From CAYLKS01 sp964384205 [NCBI: uncultured bacterium] (GTDB lineage Bacteria > JAGOEH01), in contig CAYLKS010000009.1 of the NCBI GenBank assembly GCA_964384205.1, positions 43,218 to 64,276 on the forward strand: a DNA stretch of 21,059 bases, in the 5' to 3' direction. The translations under genes and the position numbers were made by a program. The notes under the pieces are model-generated. The model saw nothing but the letters and a program-made list of their open reading frames with translations. It had not been told where the DNA came from and did not search any database. The stretch's first letter is position 1. Every line of letters starts with the position of its first letter. Positions 7,910 through 15,648 of this stretch are shown piece after piece.

Positions 7910-7938
7910 TTGACTATACAAAAAATATTTCTTATAAT
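7910..7938 (+). promoter_or_regulatory. Sigma70-type promoter of rlmN, predicted leaderless start
   Basis: TTGACT (7910-7915), a 17-base spacer and a perfect TATAAT (7933-7938). Standard spacing places the transcription start at about 7945, the A of the rlmN ATG, and no Shine-Dalgarno sequence precedes that ATG. A 13-base inverted repeat (ATAATA-G-TATTAT, 7934-7946) covers the -10 box to the start codon; it partly follows from the -10 sequence itself and may mean nothing. Confidence 0.8.
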
Positions 7939-7944
7939 AGTATT

Positions 7945-8997
7945 ATGAAACAAAACATTATAGGATTAACACCTGAAAATTTAGATCAATTCTTTCTAAA
8001 AATAGGAGAAAAAAAATTCCGAACCAAACAGGTATTGGACTGGATCTATAAAAAAAATATCTTTGACTTTTCTCAAATGTCAAATCTTAATAAAAACTTA
8101 AGACAAATTTTAGATAATAATTTTTTAATAGAATTACCAGAAATAACAGATCAAAAAATAAGTGCTATAGATGGTACTACGAAATTTTTATTGAAACTAA
8201 AAGACAACAATACAATTGAAACTGTTTTAATGAACGAAAAAGATAGAAATACAATATGTATCTCAACACAAGTAGGCTGCCCACTTGCTTGCAAGTTCTG
8301 TTTAACTGGCCAAATTGGTTTTATAAGAAATTTAGAAGTTCCAGAAATAATATCTCAAATTCTTCTAACAAAACAATTCATTGAAGATAAAAATAAAAGA
8401 TTAAATATTGTCGTTATGGGAATGGGAGAACCTTTACTAAACTATGATAATTTAGTAAAAGCTATAAAATTTATCACTCTTGATTGGGGTATAGGACTCG
8501 GTAAAAAAAGAGTAACAATATCCACTGCTGGAATAGCTGATAAAATTTACAAATTAGCAGATCAAAATCTCGGAACAAAACTCGCTGTATCATTAAATTC
8601 AGCAAATAATGAAAAAAGAGACTATTTGATGCCTATTAATAAAAAATTCCCATTAGAAATATTAAAAAAATCTCTTTTATATTACCAAAAAAAAGACAAT
8701 CGAAATAGAATAACTTTTGAATATATTTTAATAAAAAATATCAATGATTCTCCAGAAGATGCTCATCAAATTCTAAATTTTGTAAAAGGTCTCAAATATA
8801 AAATTAATCTGATCCCTTACAACGAATCTGATTTTCTTGATTTCAAATCACCAAATGAAAATGATATACAAAAATTTATTAAAATAATATTAAATGGAAA
8901 TGGTGCTGTAACTGTCAGACGTTCAAAAGGTTCTGATATCCTTGCAGCATGTGGTCAATTAAAAGCAAATTTTGAGTTAAAATGCCAGATTTTATAA
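7945..8997 (+). CDS. rlmN: 23S rRNA (adenine-2503-C2)-methyltransferase, radical SAM, dual-specificity
   Basis: A 350-residue RlmN that methylates A2503 of 23S rRNA, and in many bacteria A37 of some tRNAs, using two S-adenosylmethionines. The N terminus has the family's small helical domain with KKFRTKQVLDWIYKK. The radical SAM cluster motif is C112-x3-C116-x2-C119 (GCPLACKFCLTG). The SAM-binding GMGEPLLNY motif lies at 159-167. The methyl-carrying cysteine is C336 in DILAACGQL, and C119 can act as the second catalytic cysteine. The start follows the family alignment, but there is no ribosome site and the promoter is immediately upstream, so the mRNA is probably leaderless. The 3' end overlaps the PilZ gene by 16 bases. 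RlmN is chosen over Cfr because of its housekeeping context and typical sequence; this is a family judgement. Confidence 0.95.
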   Translation: MKQNIIGLTPENLDQFFLKIGEKKFRTKQVLDWIYKKNIFDFSQMSNLNKNLRQILDNNFLIELPEITDQKISAIDGTTKFLLKLKDNNTIETVLMNEKDRNTICISTQVGCPLACKFCLTGQIGFIRNLEVPEIISQILLTKQFIEDKNKRLNIVVMGMGEPLLNYDNLVKAIKFITLDWGIGLGKKRVTISTAGIADKIYKLADQNLGTKLAVSLNSANNEKRDYLMPINKKFPLEILKKSLLYYQKKDNRNRITFEYILIKNINDSPEDAHQILNFVKGLKYKINLIPYNESDFLDFKSPNENDIQKFIKIILNGNGAVTVRRSKGSDILAACGQLKANFELKCQIL

Positions 8998-10028
8998 AAG
9001 TTTTTATTTATAATTTCAAAACCGCATCTCCTGAAAAACAATTTTTAATATTTTTAGCTTTTTTTCTTCCATTTATAATAACAGCCATAGTACAAACTAT
9101 TTTAAAAAGATATTTAACAAAAAAACGAATAAAAAAAGAATTTCTAACCGAATGCAGGCGAAAAAAACTATCAAACAAAGAAATTAATTTTATTAAAAAT
9201 ATTTTGAATTTTCTTAATATAAAAATAACCCCAAGAATAATAAAATATTCATTTAATTTTGTAAAAATTATCTCTCAATATGCTTATCAGTGTATAAATA
9301 AAAAAATAGACATATATAAAGCAATGAATACTATTTCTCGACTAAAACATATTGGACAAAAAATATTTGCTGATTTTCCTGAGAGATATTTTACTACAAG
9401 AGAACTTCCTATTGATCAAAAAGTTACCCTAAAACTTATACAATATGATAAAAATTATTATGGAATAATTTTCAAAATAAATGATACAAATTTTGTTGTA
9501 AGGACTAATGAAGCAATAATGCCGCAATTTATTAAAATTGGTTCTCCAATTCAAATAAAAATTATTCAAGGTAACGAGGGTATATATTACATTAATTCAA
9601 TAGTAGATGATTTCAAAGTAAAAAAAAATAAAGAAATATATATTGCACATTCAATTGATATTATTTTTAAAAATCTAAGAAGATATAAAAGATATTCATT
9701 AAATATACCTGTTCAAATATCAGACAAAACAAGCTCTAAAAGATATCAAAAAATAATTTCTGGTATATTAATTGATATAAGCCGTGGAGGTTGCAAACTA
9801 TCCGCAAATCCTGGAAACTTTCTAAAAAATACAATAGTTAATATAAAATTTTTTTACAATGATAAAGAATATAGTTTTTCAGGAAGAATTATTGGTAAAA
9901 CTGAAAATTTAGATTTAATGGAAGAACACTTAAATATAAAATTTGAAGAATTATCAAATAAAGAAAAAAGGGACTTAAATTACCTTATTTATTCGTTAGA
10001 AGAAAAATTTAAAGACAAAAAAAGTTAA
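8982..10028 (+). CDS. Membrane-anchored PilZ-domain protein (probable c-di-GMP receptor)
   Basis: A 348-residue protein with one N-terminal membrane helix (about 21-41) followed by a Lys/Arg-rich, helical region (about 42-130). Then comes a beta-rich stretch (about 140-215) resembling the YcgR-type N-terminal PilZ-associated domain, and a PilZ domain (about 230-340). Both halves of the c-di-GMP-binding signature are intact: RxxxR at R233-R237 (RRYKR) and DxSxxG at D265-S267-G270 (DISRGG). It is probably a cytoplasmic-facing sensor that acts on motility, surface or envelope processes, but the target cannot be told from this window. It overlaps the end of rlmN by 16 bases with only a weak GAG upstream, so translation is likely coupled to rlmN. 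Base composition is very AT-rich. Confidence 0.85.
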   Translation: MPDFIKVFIYNFKTASPEKQFLIFLAFFLPFIITAIVQTILKRYLTKKRIKKEFLTECRRKKLSNKEINFIKNILNFLNIKITPRIIKYSFNFVKIISQYAYQCINKKIDIYKAMNTISRLKHIGQKIFADFPERYFTTRELPIDQKVTLKLIQYDKNYYGIIFKINDTNFVVRTNEAIMPQFIKIGSPIQIKIIQGNEGIYYINSIVDDFKVKKNKEIYIAHSIDIIFKNLRRYKRYSLNIPVQISDKTSSKRYQKIISGILIDISRGGCKLSANPGNFLKNTIVNIKFFYNDKEYSFSGRIIGKTENLDLMEEHLNIKFEELSNKEKRDLNYLIYSLEEKFKDKKS

Positions 10029-10047
10029 CTAAAAATCAAAAAAATGA

Positions 10048-10076
10048 TTGACAAATAAATAAAATAGATTTATTAT
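10048..10076 (+). promoter_or_regulatory. Sigma70-type promoter of the DUF177-rpmF-plsX-fab operon
   Basis: A perfect TTGACA (10048-10053), a 17-base spacer and TATTAT (10071-10076). Predicted transcription start is about 10083, giving a leader of about 23 bases that holds an AAGGA (10094-10098) ahead of the ATG at 10106. It is the only clear promoter found before the plsX-fab genes. Confidence 0.8.
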
Positions 10077-10105
10077 TATATTCAAATTTTTACAAGGATT
10101 TTAGA

Positions 10106-10633
10106 ATGTTTATTAACATCTCAAGAGTAAAAAAAGGCGAAAAAATCTTTAATTTTGAAAAGAAATGGGAAGATTTTAATATTGAATTCGATTTAATAAA
10201 TGAATTCATAGATCCTGTTTTAATAAACATCGAAGCAAATTTTAACAAACAAGAGCTTCAATTAAATATAAATATAAAATCTCAGCTGATAATGCAATGC
10301 GCTAGATGTCTGGAAAATTTTGATTATAATGTGAATCTTCAATTTATAAAAGTATTTAAATTAAAAGAATTAGATGAGTATTATACAAAACAAAATAAAA
10401 ATGAAGATTTTGAAATAATTAAACCAACCACAGAAACGGTTAATATCTACAATGATATTAGAGATTATATTATTCTATCTTTCCCCATGAAGCCACTTTG
10501 TAAAGAGGATTGCAAAGGATTATGCGCTCGCTGTGGTAAAAATTTAAATTATGAAAAATGTATCTGTAAAAAAGAAATAGATCCAAGACTATTAGTATTC
10601 AAACAACTTTTAATTGGACAAGGAGGAAAGTAA
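10106..10633 (+). CDS. DUF177 (YceD-like) protein
   Basis: A 175-residue protein of the DUF177/YceD family, commonly encoded directly upstream of rpmF and linked in some bacteria and plants to 23S rRNA accumulation or ribosome assembly. The family's C-terminal cysteine cluster is extensive: C65-x2-C68 (CARC) and C132, C136, C140, C143, C152 and C154, which look like a zinc site. The usual motif DPR(L) followed by a helix ends the protein. The stop overlaps the rpmF start as TAATG, with the AGGAGG for rpmF at 10621-10626. Its exact biochemical role is not known to me. Confidence 0.88.
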   Translation: MFINISRVKKGEKIFNFEKKWEDFNIEFDLINEFIDPVLINIEANFNKQELQLNINIKSQLIMQCARCLENFDYNVNLQFIKVFKLKELDEYYTKQNKNEDFEIIKPTTETVNIYNDIRDYIILSFPMKPLCKEDCKGLCARCGKNLNYEKCICKKEIDPRLLVFKQLLIGQGGK

Positions 10634-10815
10634 TGGCTGTTCCAAAGAAAAAAACAAGTAAATCTAGATCAAGAAAAAGACGAACCCATTGGAAATTAAG
10701 CAAACCGGCATTATCTACTTGTAGCAATTGTGGTGCTGTTAAAAGACCACATTTTATATGTCCGGAATGTGGTTATTATGATGGAGAACTAGTAGTATCT
10801 CAAAAAGAGGATTAA
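10633..10815 (+). CDS. rpmF: 50S ribosomal protein L32
   Basis: A 60-residue L32 with the typical N terminus MAVPKKKTSKSRSRKRRTHW and the zinc-ribbon cysteines C30-x2-C33 and C43-x2-C46, so this is the zinc-binding (C+) paralogue. It is translated from an AGGAGG seven bases upstream. Placement between the DUF177 gene and plsX is the classic conserved arrangement that ties ribosome and phospholipid/fatty acid synthesis together. Confidence 0.98.
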   Translation: MAVPKKKTSKSRSRKRRTHWKLSKPALSTCSNCGAVKRPHFICPECGYYDGELVVSQKED

Positions 10816-10821
10816 TCAAAA

Positions 10822-11838
10822 GTGAAAATTGCACTGGATGCAATGGGTGGGGATTTTGGAATCCCTATCACAATTCAAGGAGCTCTTTTAGCTATTAAAA
10901 AATTGAAAGATATTAGTAAAATCATATTAGTAGGTAATGAAGATGAAATAAAAAAGGAATTAAATAAATACAGCTTTAATAAAAACAAAATAGCAATATT
11001 ACATGCACCTGAAGAAGTTACAATGAAGGATCTACCATCAACAGCAATAAGGCAGAAAAAACAATCATCATTAGCACTGATGTTTGAGCTTCATAAAAAT
11101 AATAAAGTAGATGCAGTTGTGTCTGCTGGTAATACTGGCGCTATAATGGCATTTGCACTTACCACACTTGGAAGATTACCTCTTATCAAAAGACCAGCAA
11201 TTGCCATTACGTTACCTACTATTACAGGTCAACCTGTTGTATTATTAGATATAGGTGCAAATTCTGACTGTAATCCTCGCAATTTAGTTGAATTTGCTTA
11301 TATGGGTAGTATTTTCGCTAAAAATGTTTTAAATATTGAAAAACCAAAAATTGGTCTATTAAGCATTGGAGAAGAGCCTTCTAAAGGGAATGAATTAACT
11401 GTAAAAACTCATAAAATTCTTGCAACGTCTCCGGATCTAAACTTTAAAGGCAATGCAGAAGGAAGAAACATCTTCACTGGTGAATTTGATGTTATTGTAA
11501 CTGATGGTTTTATAGGAAATATAATAGTAAAACACAGCGAATCACTATTTACATTATTCTCAAAAATCTTAAAAGATGCTGTAAAGAAAAATCCTATTTC
11601 AATGATAGGAGCGTTGTTACTAAAACCAGCATTCGGGGCAATTAAAGAAAAATTAAATTATGAAAACTATGGCGGTGCTGCTCTACTGGGAATTAATGGA
11701 AATTGTATTATTGCCCATGGAAGATCTACTCCTGTTGCATTAATGAATGCTATTAAAGAAGCTGTAAATACTTTTATCCATAAAGTTAATATTCAAATTG
11801 AAGAAGAAATGCAAAAAATTAATTTAAAGGATACATAA
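10822..11838 (+). CDS. plsX: Phosphate acyltransferase PlsX
   Basis: A 338-residue PlsX that converts acyl-ACP and phosphate to acyl-phosphate, the acyl donor for PlsY in the first step of phospholipid synthesis; it is a peripheral membrane enzyme. Family signatures are the N-terminal MKIALDAMGGDFGI, SAGNTGAIMAFA, VLLDIGANSDCNP, VTDGFIGNIIVKHSE and the terminal GGAALLGINGNCIIAHG. The start is GTG, chosen because MKIALDAMGGD is the canonical beginning; an AGAGG lies 11 bases before it (10806-10810). It lies six bases after rpmF and overlaps fabG by TAATG. Confidence 0.97.
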   Translation: MKIALDAMGGDFGIPITIQGALLAIKKLKDISKIILVGNEDEIKKELNKYSFNKNKIAILHAPEEVTMKDLPSTAIRQKKQSSLALMFELHKNNKVDAVVSAGNTGAIMAFALTTLGRLPLIKRPAIAITLPTITGQPVVLLDIGANSDCNPRNLVEFAYMGSIFAKNVLNIEKPKIGLLSIGEEPSKGNELTVKTHKILATSPDLNFKGNAEGRNIFTGEFDVIVTDGFIGNIIVKHSESLFTLFSKILKDAVKKNPISMIGALLLKPAFGAIKEKLNYENYGGAALLGINGNCIIAHGRSTPVALMNAIKEAVNTFIHKVNIQIEEEMQKINLKDT

Positions 11839-12572
11839 TGAAAGACAGAATCGCAATTATTACCGGTGGTGATCGTGGAATTGGCTTTGCAATTTCACAA
11901 AAAATTGCCGAAGAAGGCGGCATACCTATAATTTTAAATAGAAATGAAGAATCAGGAAAAAATGCTGTTGAAAAAATTAAAAATTTAGGTTTTACAGCAT
12001 ACAATTATAAATTAGATGTAACGGATGCAAATAGCATAAAGGAAACTATATCTGATATTTATAAAAAATTAGGGCAAATAGACTATCTTGTTAATAATGC
12101 TGGTGTTACAAAAGACATGCTACTTATCAGACTTAAAGAAGAAGACTGGGACTTTGTTTTATCAGTAAATTTGAAAGGAGCATTTCTTGTAACCAAAGAA
12201 GTTGCTCGTTATATGATGAAAAAAAAATATGGATCAATTGTAAATATTACCTCAGTAGTTGGACAAATAGGTAATCCTGGCCAGGCAAATTATTCTGCAT
12301 CTAAAGCTGGGCTAATTGGATTTACAAAATCAGCAGCTCGAGAATTAGCCGGAAAAAATATTAGGGTTAATGCTGTAGCTCCTGGGTTTATAGAAACAGA
12401 TATGACTGAAGTTTTACCTGAAGATGTAAAAAAATATTTTATGGACCAAATTTTGATTAAAAGGCCAGGAAAGCCTGAAGATGTTGCAGAACTCGTTGTA
12501 TTTTTATTATCTGATAAATCAAGTTATATCACCGGTCAAGTAATTAATGTAGACGGTGGAATGGTACTTTAA
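11838..12572 (+). CDS. fabG: 3-oxoacyl-[acyl-carrier-protein] reductase
   Basis: A 244-residue short-chain dehydrogenase that reduces 3-oxoacyl-ACP with NADPH in fatty acid elongation. The cofactor motif TGGDRGIG (9-16), NNAG (86-89) and the catalytic N111, S139, Y152 and K156 (YSASK) are all present, as is the family's C-terminal [13 protein letters not shown]. The R13 in the glycine motif is typical of NADPH-preferring members. The ATG overlaps the plsX stop, with AAAGGA at 11826-11831. In many bacteria fabH and fabD lie between plsX and fabG; here there is no room for them. Confidence 0.97.
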   Translation: MKDRIAIITGGDRGIGFAISQKIAEEGGIPIILNRNEESGKNAVEKIKNLGFTAYNYKLDVTDANSIKETISDIYKKLGQIDYLVNNAGVTKDMLLIRLKEEDWDFVLSVNLKGAFLVTKEVARYMMKKKYGSIVNITSVVGQIGNPGQANYSASKAGLIGFTKSAARELAGKNIRVNAVAPGFIETDMTEVLPEDVKKYFMDQILIKRPGKPEDVAELVVFLLSDKSSYITGQVINVDGGMVL

Positions 12573-12586
12573 AAAGGAGGAAAATA

Positions 12587-12826
12587 ATGGCTTCTGAAGT
12601 TTTCGAAAAAGTAAAAGAAATTATTGTTGAACAATTAGATGTAGATCCAGATCAAGTTACAATGGAAGCTCGTTTCATTGAAGATCTTAATGCTGATTCT
12701 CTTGATACTGTTGATTTAATTATGGCATTAGAAGAAGAGTACGATTTAGAAATTCCTGAAGAAGAGGCGCAAAAATTAAAAACTGTTGGAGATGCTGTTA
12801 ATTACATAGAATCTCATAAGGAATAA
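12587..12826 (+). CDS. acpP: Acyl carrier protein
   Basis: A 79-residue acidic four-helix protein that carries growing acyl chains on phosphopantetheine. The prosthetic-group site is S38 in [11 protein letters not shown], and the helix-2 sequence [18 protein letters not shown] is typical of type II ACP. It has the strongest ribosome site of the operon (AAGGAGG, 12574-12580), fitting the large amounts of ACP cells need. It sits between fabG and fabF, the usual order. Confidence 0.98.
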   Translation: MASEVFEKVKEIIVEQLDVDPDQVTMEARFIEDLNADSLDTVDLIMALEEEYDLEIPEEEAQKLKTVGDAVNYIESHKE

Positions 12827-12829
12827 AAT

Positions 12830-14077
12830 ATGGAGAGAAAAAGGGTAGTTATTACCGGTTTAGGTACAGTTAACCCTTTAGGTAATAATTTAAAAGAAAC
12901 ATGGGATGCCGCTTTAAATGGTAAATCAGGTATAGATCTAATAACAAAGTTTGATACAACAAATTTTGAAACAAAAATTGCTGGTGAAGTTAAAAATTTA
13001 GATTATTCCGATGTGCTAAGTAAAAAAGAAGCGAAAAGAATGGATCTTTTTACTATATTTGGAATGTATGCTGCGGCAGAAGCAGTAAATGATGCTGGAA
13101 TAGATTTTTCTTTACTTGATAATCCTTTTGATGCAGGTGTGATAATAGGTGTTGGAATGGGCGGTATCCAGACTTTTGAAGATCAATTAGAGGTATTAAA
13201 AACTAAAGGTCCAAGAAGGGTTAGCCCTTTCTTTGTTCCTATGCTTATTCCTGATATTTTACCAGGACATATTGCTATCAAATATGGAATAAAAGGAGAT
13301 AATTATACAACTACTTCTGCATGTGCATCATCAGGGCATGCAATAGTCAATGCTTACTGGAGTATTGCTACTGGAAAACAAAAAGTTATTATCACTGGAG
13401 GAGCAGAAGCTGCCATTACTCAGTTAGCCCTTGCTGGTTTTAACTCATCTAAAGCTTTATCAACAAGAAATGATGCACCTCATGAAGCATCTCGTCCTTT
13501 CGATAAAGATAGGGACGGTTTTATAATGGCAGAAGGTGCAGCAATTCTAATATTAGAAGAATTAGAATTTGCTAAAAAACGTGGTGCTAAAATATATGCT
13601 GAAATTGTTGGATTTGGAATAAGTGGAGATGCATACCACATAACAGCTCCCGATCCAGAAGGTAAAGGTGCTGTTGCTGCTATGGAAAAAGCTATTAAAA
13701 TGGCTGGTATTTCCAAAGAAGAAATTATGCATATAAATGCTCACGGCACATCAACTCCTTTCAATGATAAATTTGAAACGTTAGCTATAAAAAAAGTTTT
13801 TGGAGAACATGCATATAAAATAAAAGTATGTTCTACCAAAAGTATGACCGGTCACTTACTTGGTGCAGCCGGTGCTATAGAAGCATTGTTTACTACTCTT
13901 GCATTAAAAGAACAAGTTATTCCACCTACAACCAACTATACAACTCCTGATCCTGAATGCGATCTTGATTATAACCCAAATAAAACTTCTGAATTCAATT
14001 TCAAATATGCTTTAAGCAATTCATTTGGTTTTGGTGGTCATAATGCTTCTATTTTATTCAAAAAATTTGAAGATTAA
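12830..14077 (+). CDS. fabF: 3-oxoacyl-[acyl-carrier-protein] synthase II
   Basis: A 415-residue condensing enzyme that extends acyl-ACP with malonyl-ACP. The Cys-His-His active site is visible: C165 (TTSACASSGHA), H305 (NAHGTSTP) and H342 (TGHLLGAAGA), with the supporting lysine K337. Length and the ending SFGFGGHNASILF are typical of FabF. Only three bases separate it from acpP, whose end supplies the AAGGA (12818-12822). A terminator follows, so this closes the operon. Confidence 0.97.
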   Translation: MERKRVVITGLGTVNPLGNNLKETWDAALNGKSGIDLITKFDTTNFETKIAGEVKNLDYSDVLSKKEAKRMDLFTIFGMYAAAEAVNDAGIDFSLLDNPFDAGVIIGVGMGGIQTFEDQLEVLKTKGPRRVSPFFVPMLIPDILPGHIAIKYGIKGDNYTTTSACASSGHAIVNAYWSIATGKQKVIITGGAEAAITQLALAGFNSSKALSTRNDAPHEASRPFDKDRDGFIMAEGAAILILEELEFAKKRGAKIYAEIVGFGISGDAYHITAPDPEGKGAVAAMEKAIKMAGISKEEIMHINAHGTSTPFNDKFETLAIKKVFGEHAYKIKVCSTKSMTGHLLGAAGAIEALFTTLALKEQVIPPTTNYTTPDPECDLDYNPNKTSEFNFKYALSNSFGFGGHNASILFKKFED

Positions 14078-14093
14078 ATTATGCCAGAATAAA

Positions 14094-14129
14094 TAAGGAA
14101 GGACTTTAAAAAGTCCTTCCTTAATTTTT
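14094..14129 (+). terminator. Rho-independent terminator after fabF, directly upstream of rnc
   Basis: A perfect 13-bp stem (14094-14106 with 14111-14123, outer part TAAGGAAGGAC) with a 4-base loop, followed by ATTTTTCTTTT. The T-tract (14125-14129) ends only 5 bases before the rnc ATG at 14135. A weak candidate promoter for rnc (TTGAAG 14067-14072, AT-rich -10 at about 14090) would place the hairpin inside or at the 5' end of the rnc leader, so it may also act as an attenuator or as a processing site. Confidence 0.9.
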
Positions 14130-14134
14130 CTTTT

Positions 14135-14842
14135 ATGAAATTTGATATAAATAAAATAACAGAATTAGAAAAAATTATAAAATACTCTTTTAAGGATAAA
14201 GAGCTTCTTATATTAGCTCTTAAACATAGATCCATCACGGGCTATAAAGATTGGTCAAATGAAAATAATGAAAGATTAGAATTTCTTGGCGATGCTATTC
14301 TGGAATTCATCGTTGTGGATTTCCTATACAAAAAATTTCCAAATAAACAAGAAGGAGAACTTTCTAAAATAAAATCCACACTTGTAAGCAGAAAAATATT
14401 GGCTATAATAATCAAAAATTTAAAAATCAATGAATATATTATTATTTCTGAAGGGGAAGAACAAACAGGCGGTAGAGAAAGGCCATCAATATTAGCAAAT
14501 GTTTATGAAGCTATCCTTGCTGCAATATATCTTGATGGTGGTATAAGACAAGCTAAAAAATTTGTTAATAATACAATTTTAAAAAATTACAATGATTTTA
14601 TTAAGGACATAAACTATTTTAATTTTAAAAGTAGACTGTTAGAATTTATTCAAGGAAAATTCAAAGTACAGCCAATTTATAAAGTAATTGAAGAATCCGG
14701 GCCTGATCATAATAAAACCTTTACAATAAATGTTTATTTTAAAGATAGATTAATAGGCCAGGGAAAAGGTTCATCAAAAAAAAGTGCTCAACAAGAAGCA
14801 GCTCATAATGCTTTAATAAGATTGGGAGTACTGGATGAATAA
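14135..14842 (+). CDS. rnc: Ribonuclease III
   Basis: A 235-residue double-strand-specific endoribonuclease for rRNA and mRNA processing. The catalytic domain has the signature NERLEFLGDAILEF (45-58) with E49 and D53, and the second acidic site in LANVYEAI (E125). The position usually Asp there is N122, a substitution I believe occurs in other RNase III proteins. The double-stranded RNA-binding domain is at about 163-232, with the KGSSKKSAQQEAAHNAL helix. The ATG at 14135 is the earliest ATG, GTG or TTG after an in-frame stop at 14090-14092, so the start is well fixed, yet no Shine-Dalgarno sequence precedes it, only the terminator T-tract. It overlaps the next gene by 8 bases (ATGAATAA). rnc downstream of acpP-fabF is a common arrangement. 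Confidence 0.96.
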   Translation: MKFDINKITELEKIIKYSFKDKELLILALKHRSITGYKDWSNENNERLEFLGDAILEFIVVDFLYKKFPNKQEGELSKIKSTLVSRKILAIIIKNLKINEYIIISEGEEQTGGRERPSILANVYEAILAAIYLDGGIRQAKKFVNNTILKNYNDFIKDINYFNFKSRLLEFIQGKFKVQPIYKVIEESGPDHNKTFTINVYFKDRLIGQGKGSSKKSAQQEAAHNALIRLGVLDE

Positions 14843-15587
14843 TAACTACTGGCTTATCCAAAATAAAACAAATATACCATATTATCTCAATATGTTAATT
14901 GATGAATATTTTTTTTACCTTGCTAAAAAAAATATCTTAACATCTCCTGTGCTTAGACTCTATACATGGTCAACCCCTTCTATCACAATTGGATATCATC
15001 AAAAAATTTCTGATTTTGATATAAATTCTCTACTCAATGATGACATAAAATTAATACGACGACCTACAGGTGGCCGGGCAGTGTTTCATTTTAATGACAT
15101 TACTTATTCTATTATCATACCTCAAATGCAATACTCACGTGGAGATTATTATAAAATAATAAACATAGCTTTATACCTCGGATTAAAAAATTTAGGAATA
15201 AAAACAGAATTTGAAGACAAGGGATTAAGTCCAAAAGAAAGAAAAAATTTGCCTAAAACATGTTTTTCCTCTTCTAATAAATGGGAATTAAAAAGAAATA
15301 ATAAGAAAATTGCAGGAAGCGCTCAAAATGTTTATAGAAATACACTCCTCCAACAGGGATCTATACCAATAACTCAAGATCATACAAAAATTTTTAAATA
15401 TCTCAATGAAAATGAAGAAAAAAAAAGGAAATTAGAAAATTTCTATCAAAAACATACTTCATATATTTTAGAAAATATAAAAACCCCTATCCCTGAAAAA
15501 CAAATATTAAATTCATTAGAAAACTCTTTTAAAGAAGTTTTCAAAATAGAAAATATTGTTTATTTTTCTGAAAATGATATATTTTAA
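14835..15587 (+). CDS. Lipoate/octanoate protein transferase family protein (LipM/LplA-like)
   Basis: A 250-residue member of the BPL/LplA/LipB superfamily, which attaches octanoate or lipoate to lipoyl domains of 2-oxoacid dehydrogenases or glycine cleavage H protein. The fold's signature RRPTGGRAVFH is at 75-85 and the conserved lysine K158 is in KKIAGSAQ, followed by LLQQGSI. C143 in KTCFSSSNKWE lies where the LipM group has its acyl-carrying cysteine (SxCF motif), and there is no LplA-type C-terminal accessory domain. This favours octanoyl transfer from ACP over ATP-dependent lipoate ligation, though the assignment is by motif only. Its place next to the fatty acid genes fits that. It is translated from GGGAG (14824-14828) inside rnc. 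Confidence 0.85.
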   Translation: MNNNYWLIQNKTNIPYYLNMLIDEYFFYLAKKNILTSPVLRLYTWSTPSITIGYHQKISDFDINSLLNDDIKLIRRPTGGRAVFHFNDITYSIIIPQMQYSRGDYYKIINIALYLGLKNLGIKTEFEDKGLSPKERKNLPKTCFSSSNKWELKRNNKKIAGSAQNVYRNTLLQQGSIPITQDHTKIFKYLNENEEKKRKLENFYQKHTSYILENIKTPIPEKQILNSLENSFKEVFKIENIVYFSENDIF

Positions 15588-15599
15588 TTAAATAACATC

Positions 15600-15628
15600 T
15601 TGAACTATTATCATAATAATATTATTAT
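15600..15628 (+). promoter_or_regulatory. Promoter of the amylase gene with 16-bp palindrome over the -10 region
   Basis: TTGAAC (15600-15605), a 17-base spacer and TATTAT (15623-15628), with predicted start at about 15635 and AAGGAG (15637-15642) before the ATG at 15649. A perfect palindrome ATAATAATATTATTAT (15613-15628) covers the spacer and -10 box and could be an operator. Perfect AT-only palindromes also arise by chance in such DNA. Confidence 0.7.
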
Positions 15629-15648
15629 TATAAAAAAAGGAGCTAATT

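Noticed and set aside
13480-13744. Small - strand frames inside fabF
   Set aside because: They overlap the conserved fabF coding sequence and show no family features.
15613-15628. The palindrome as a terminator for the LipM-like gene
   Set aside because: It is entirely A/T, has no loop and no following T-tract, and coincides with the -10 box of the next promoter.
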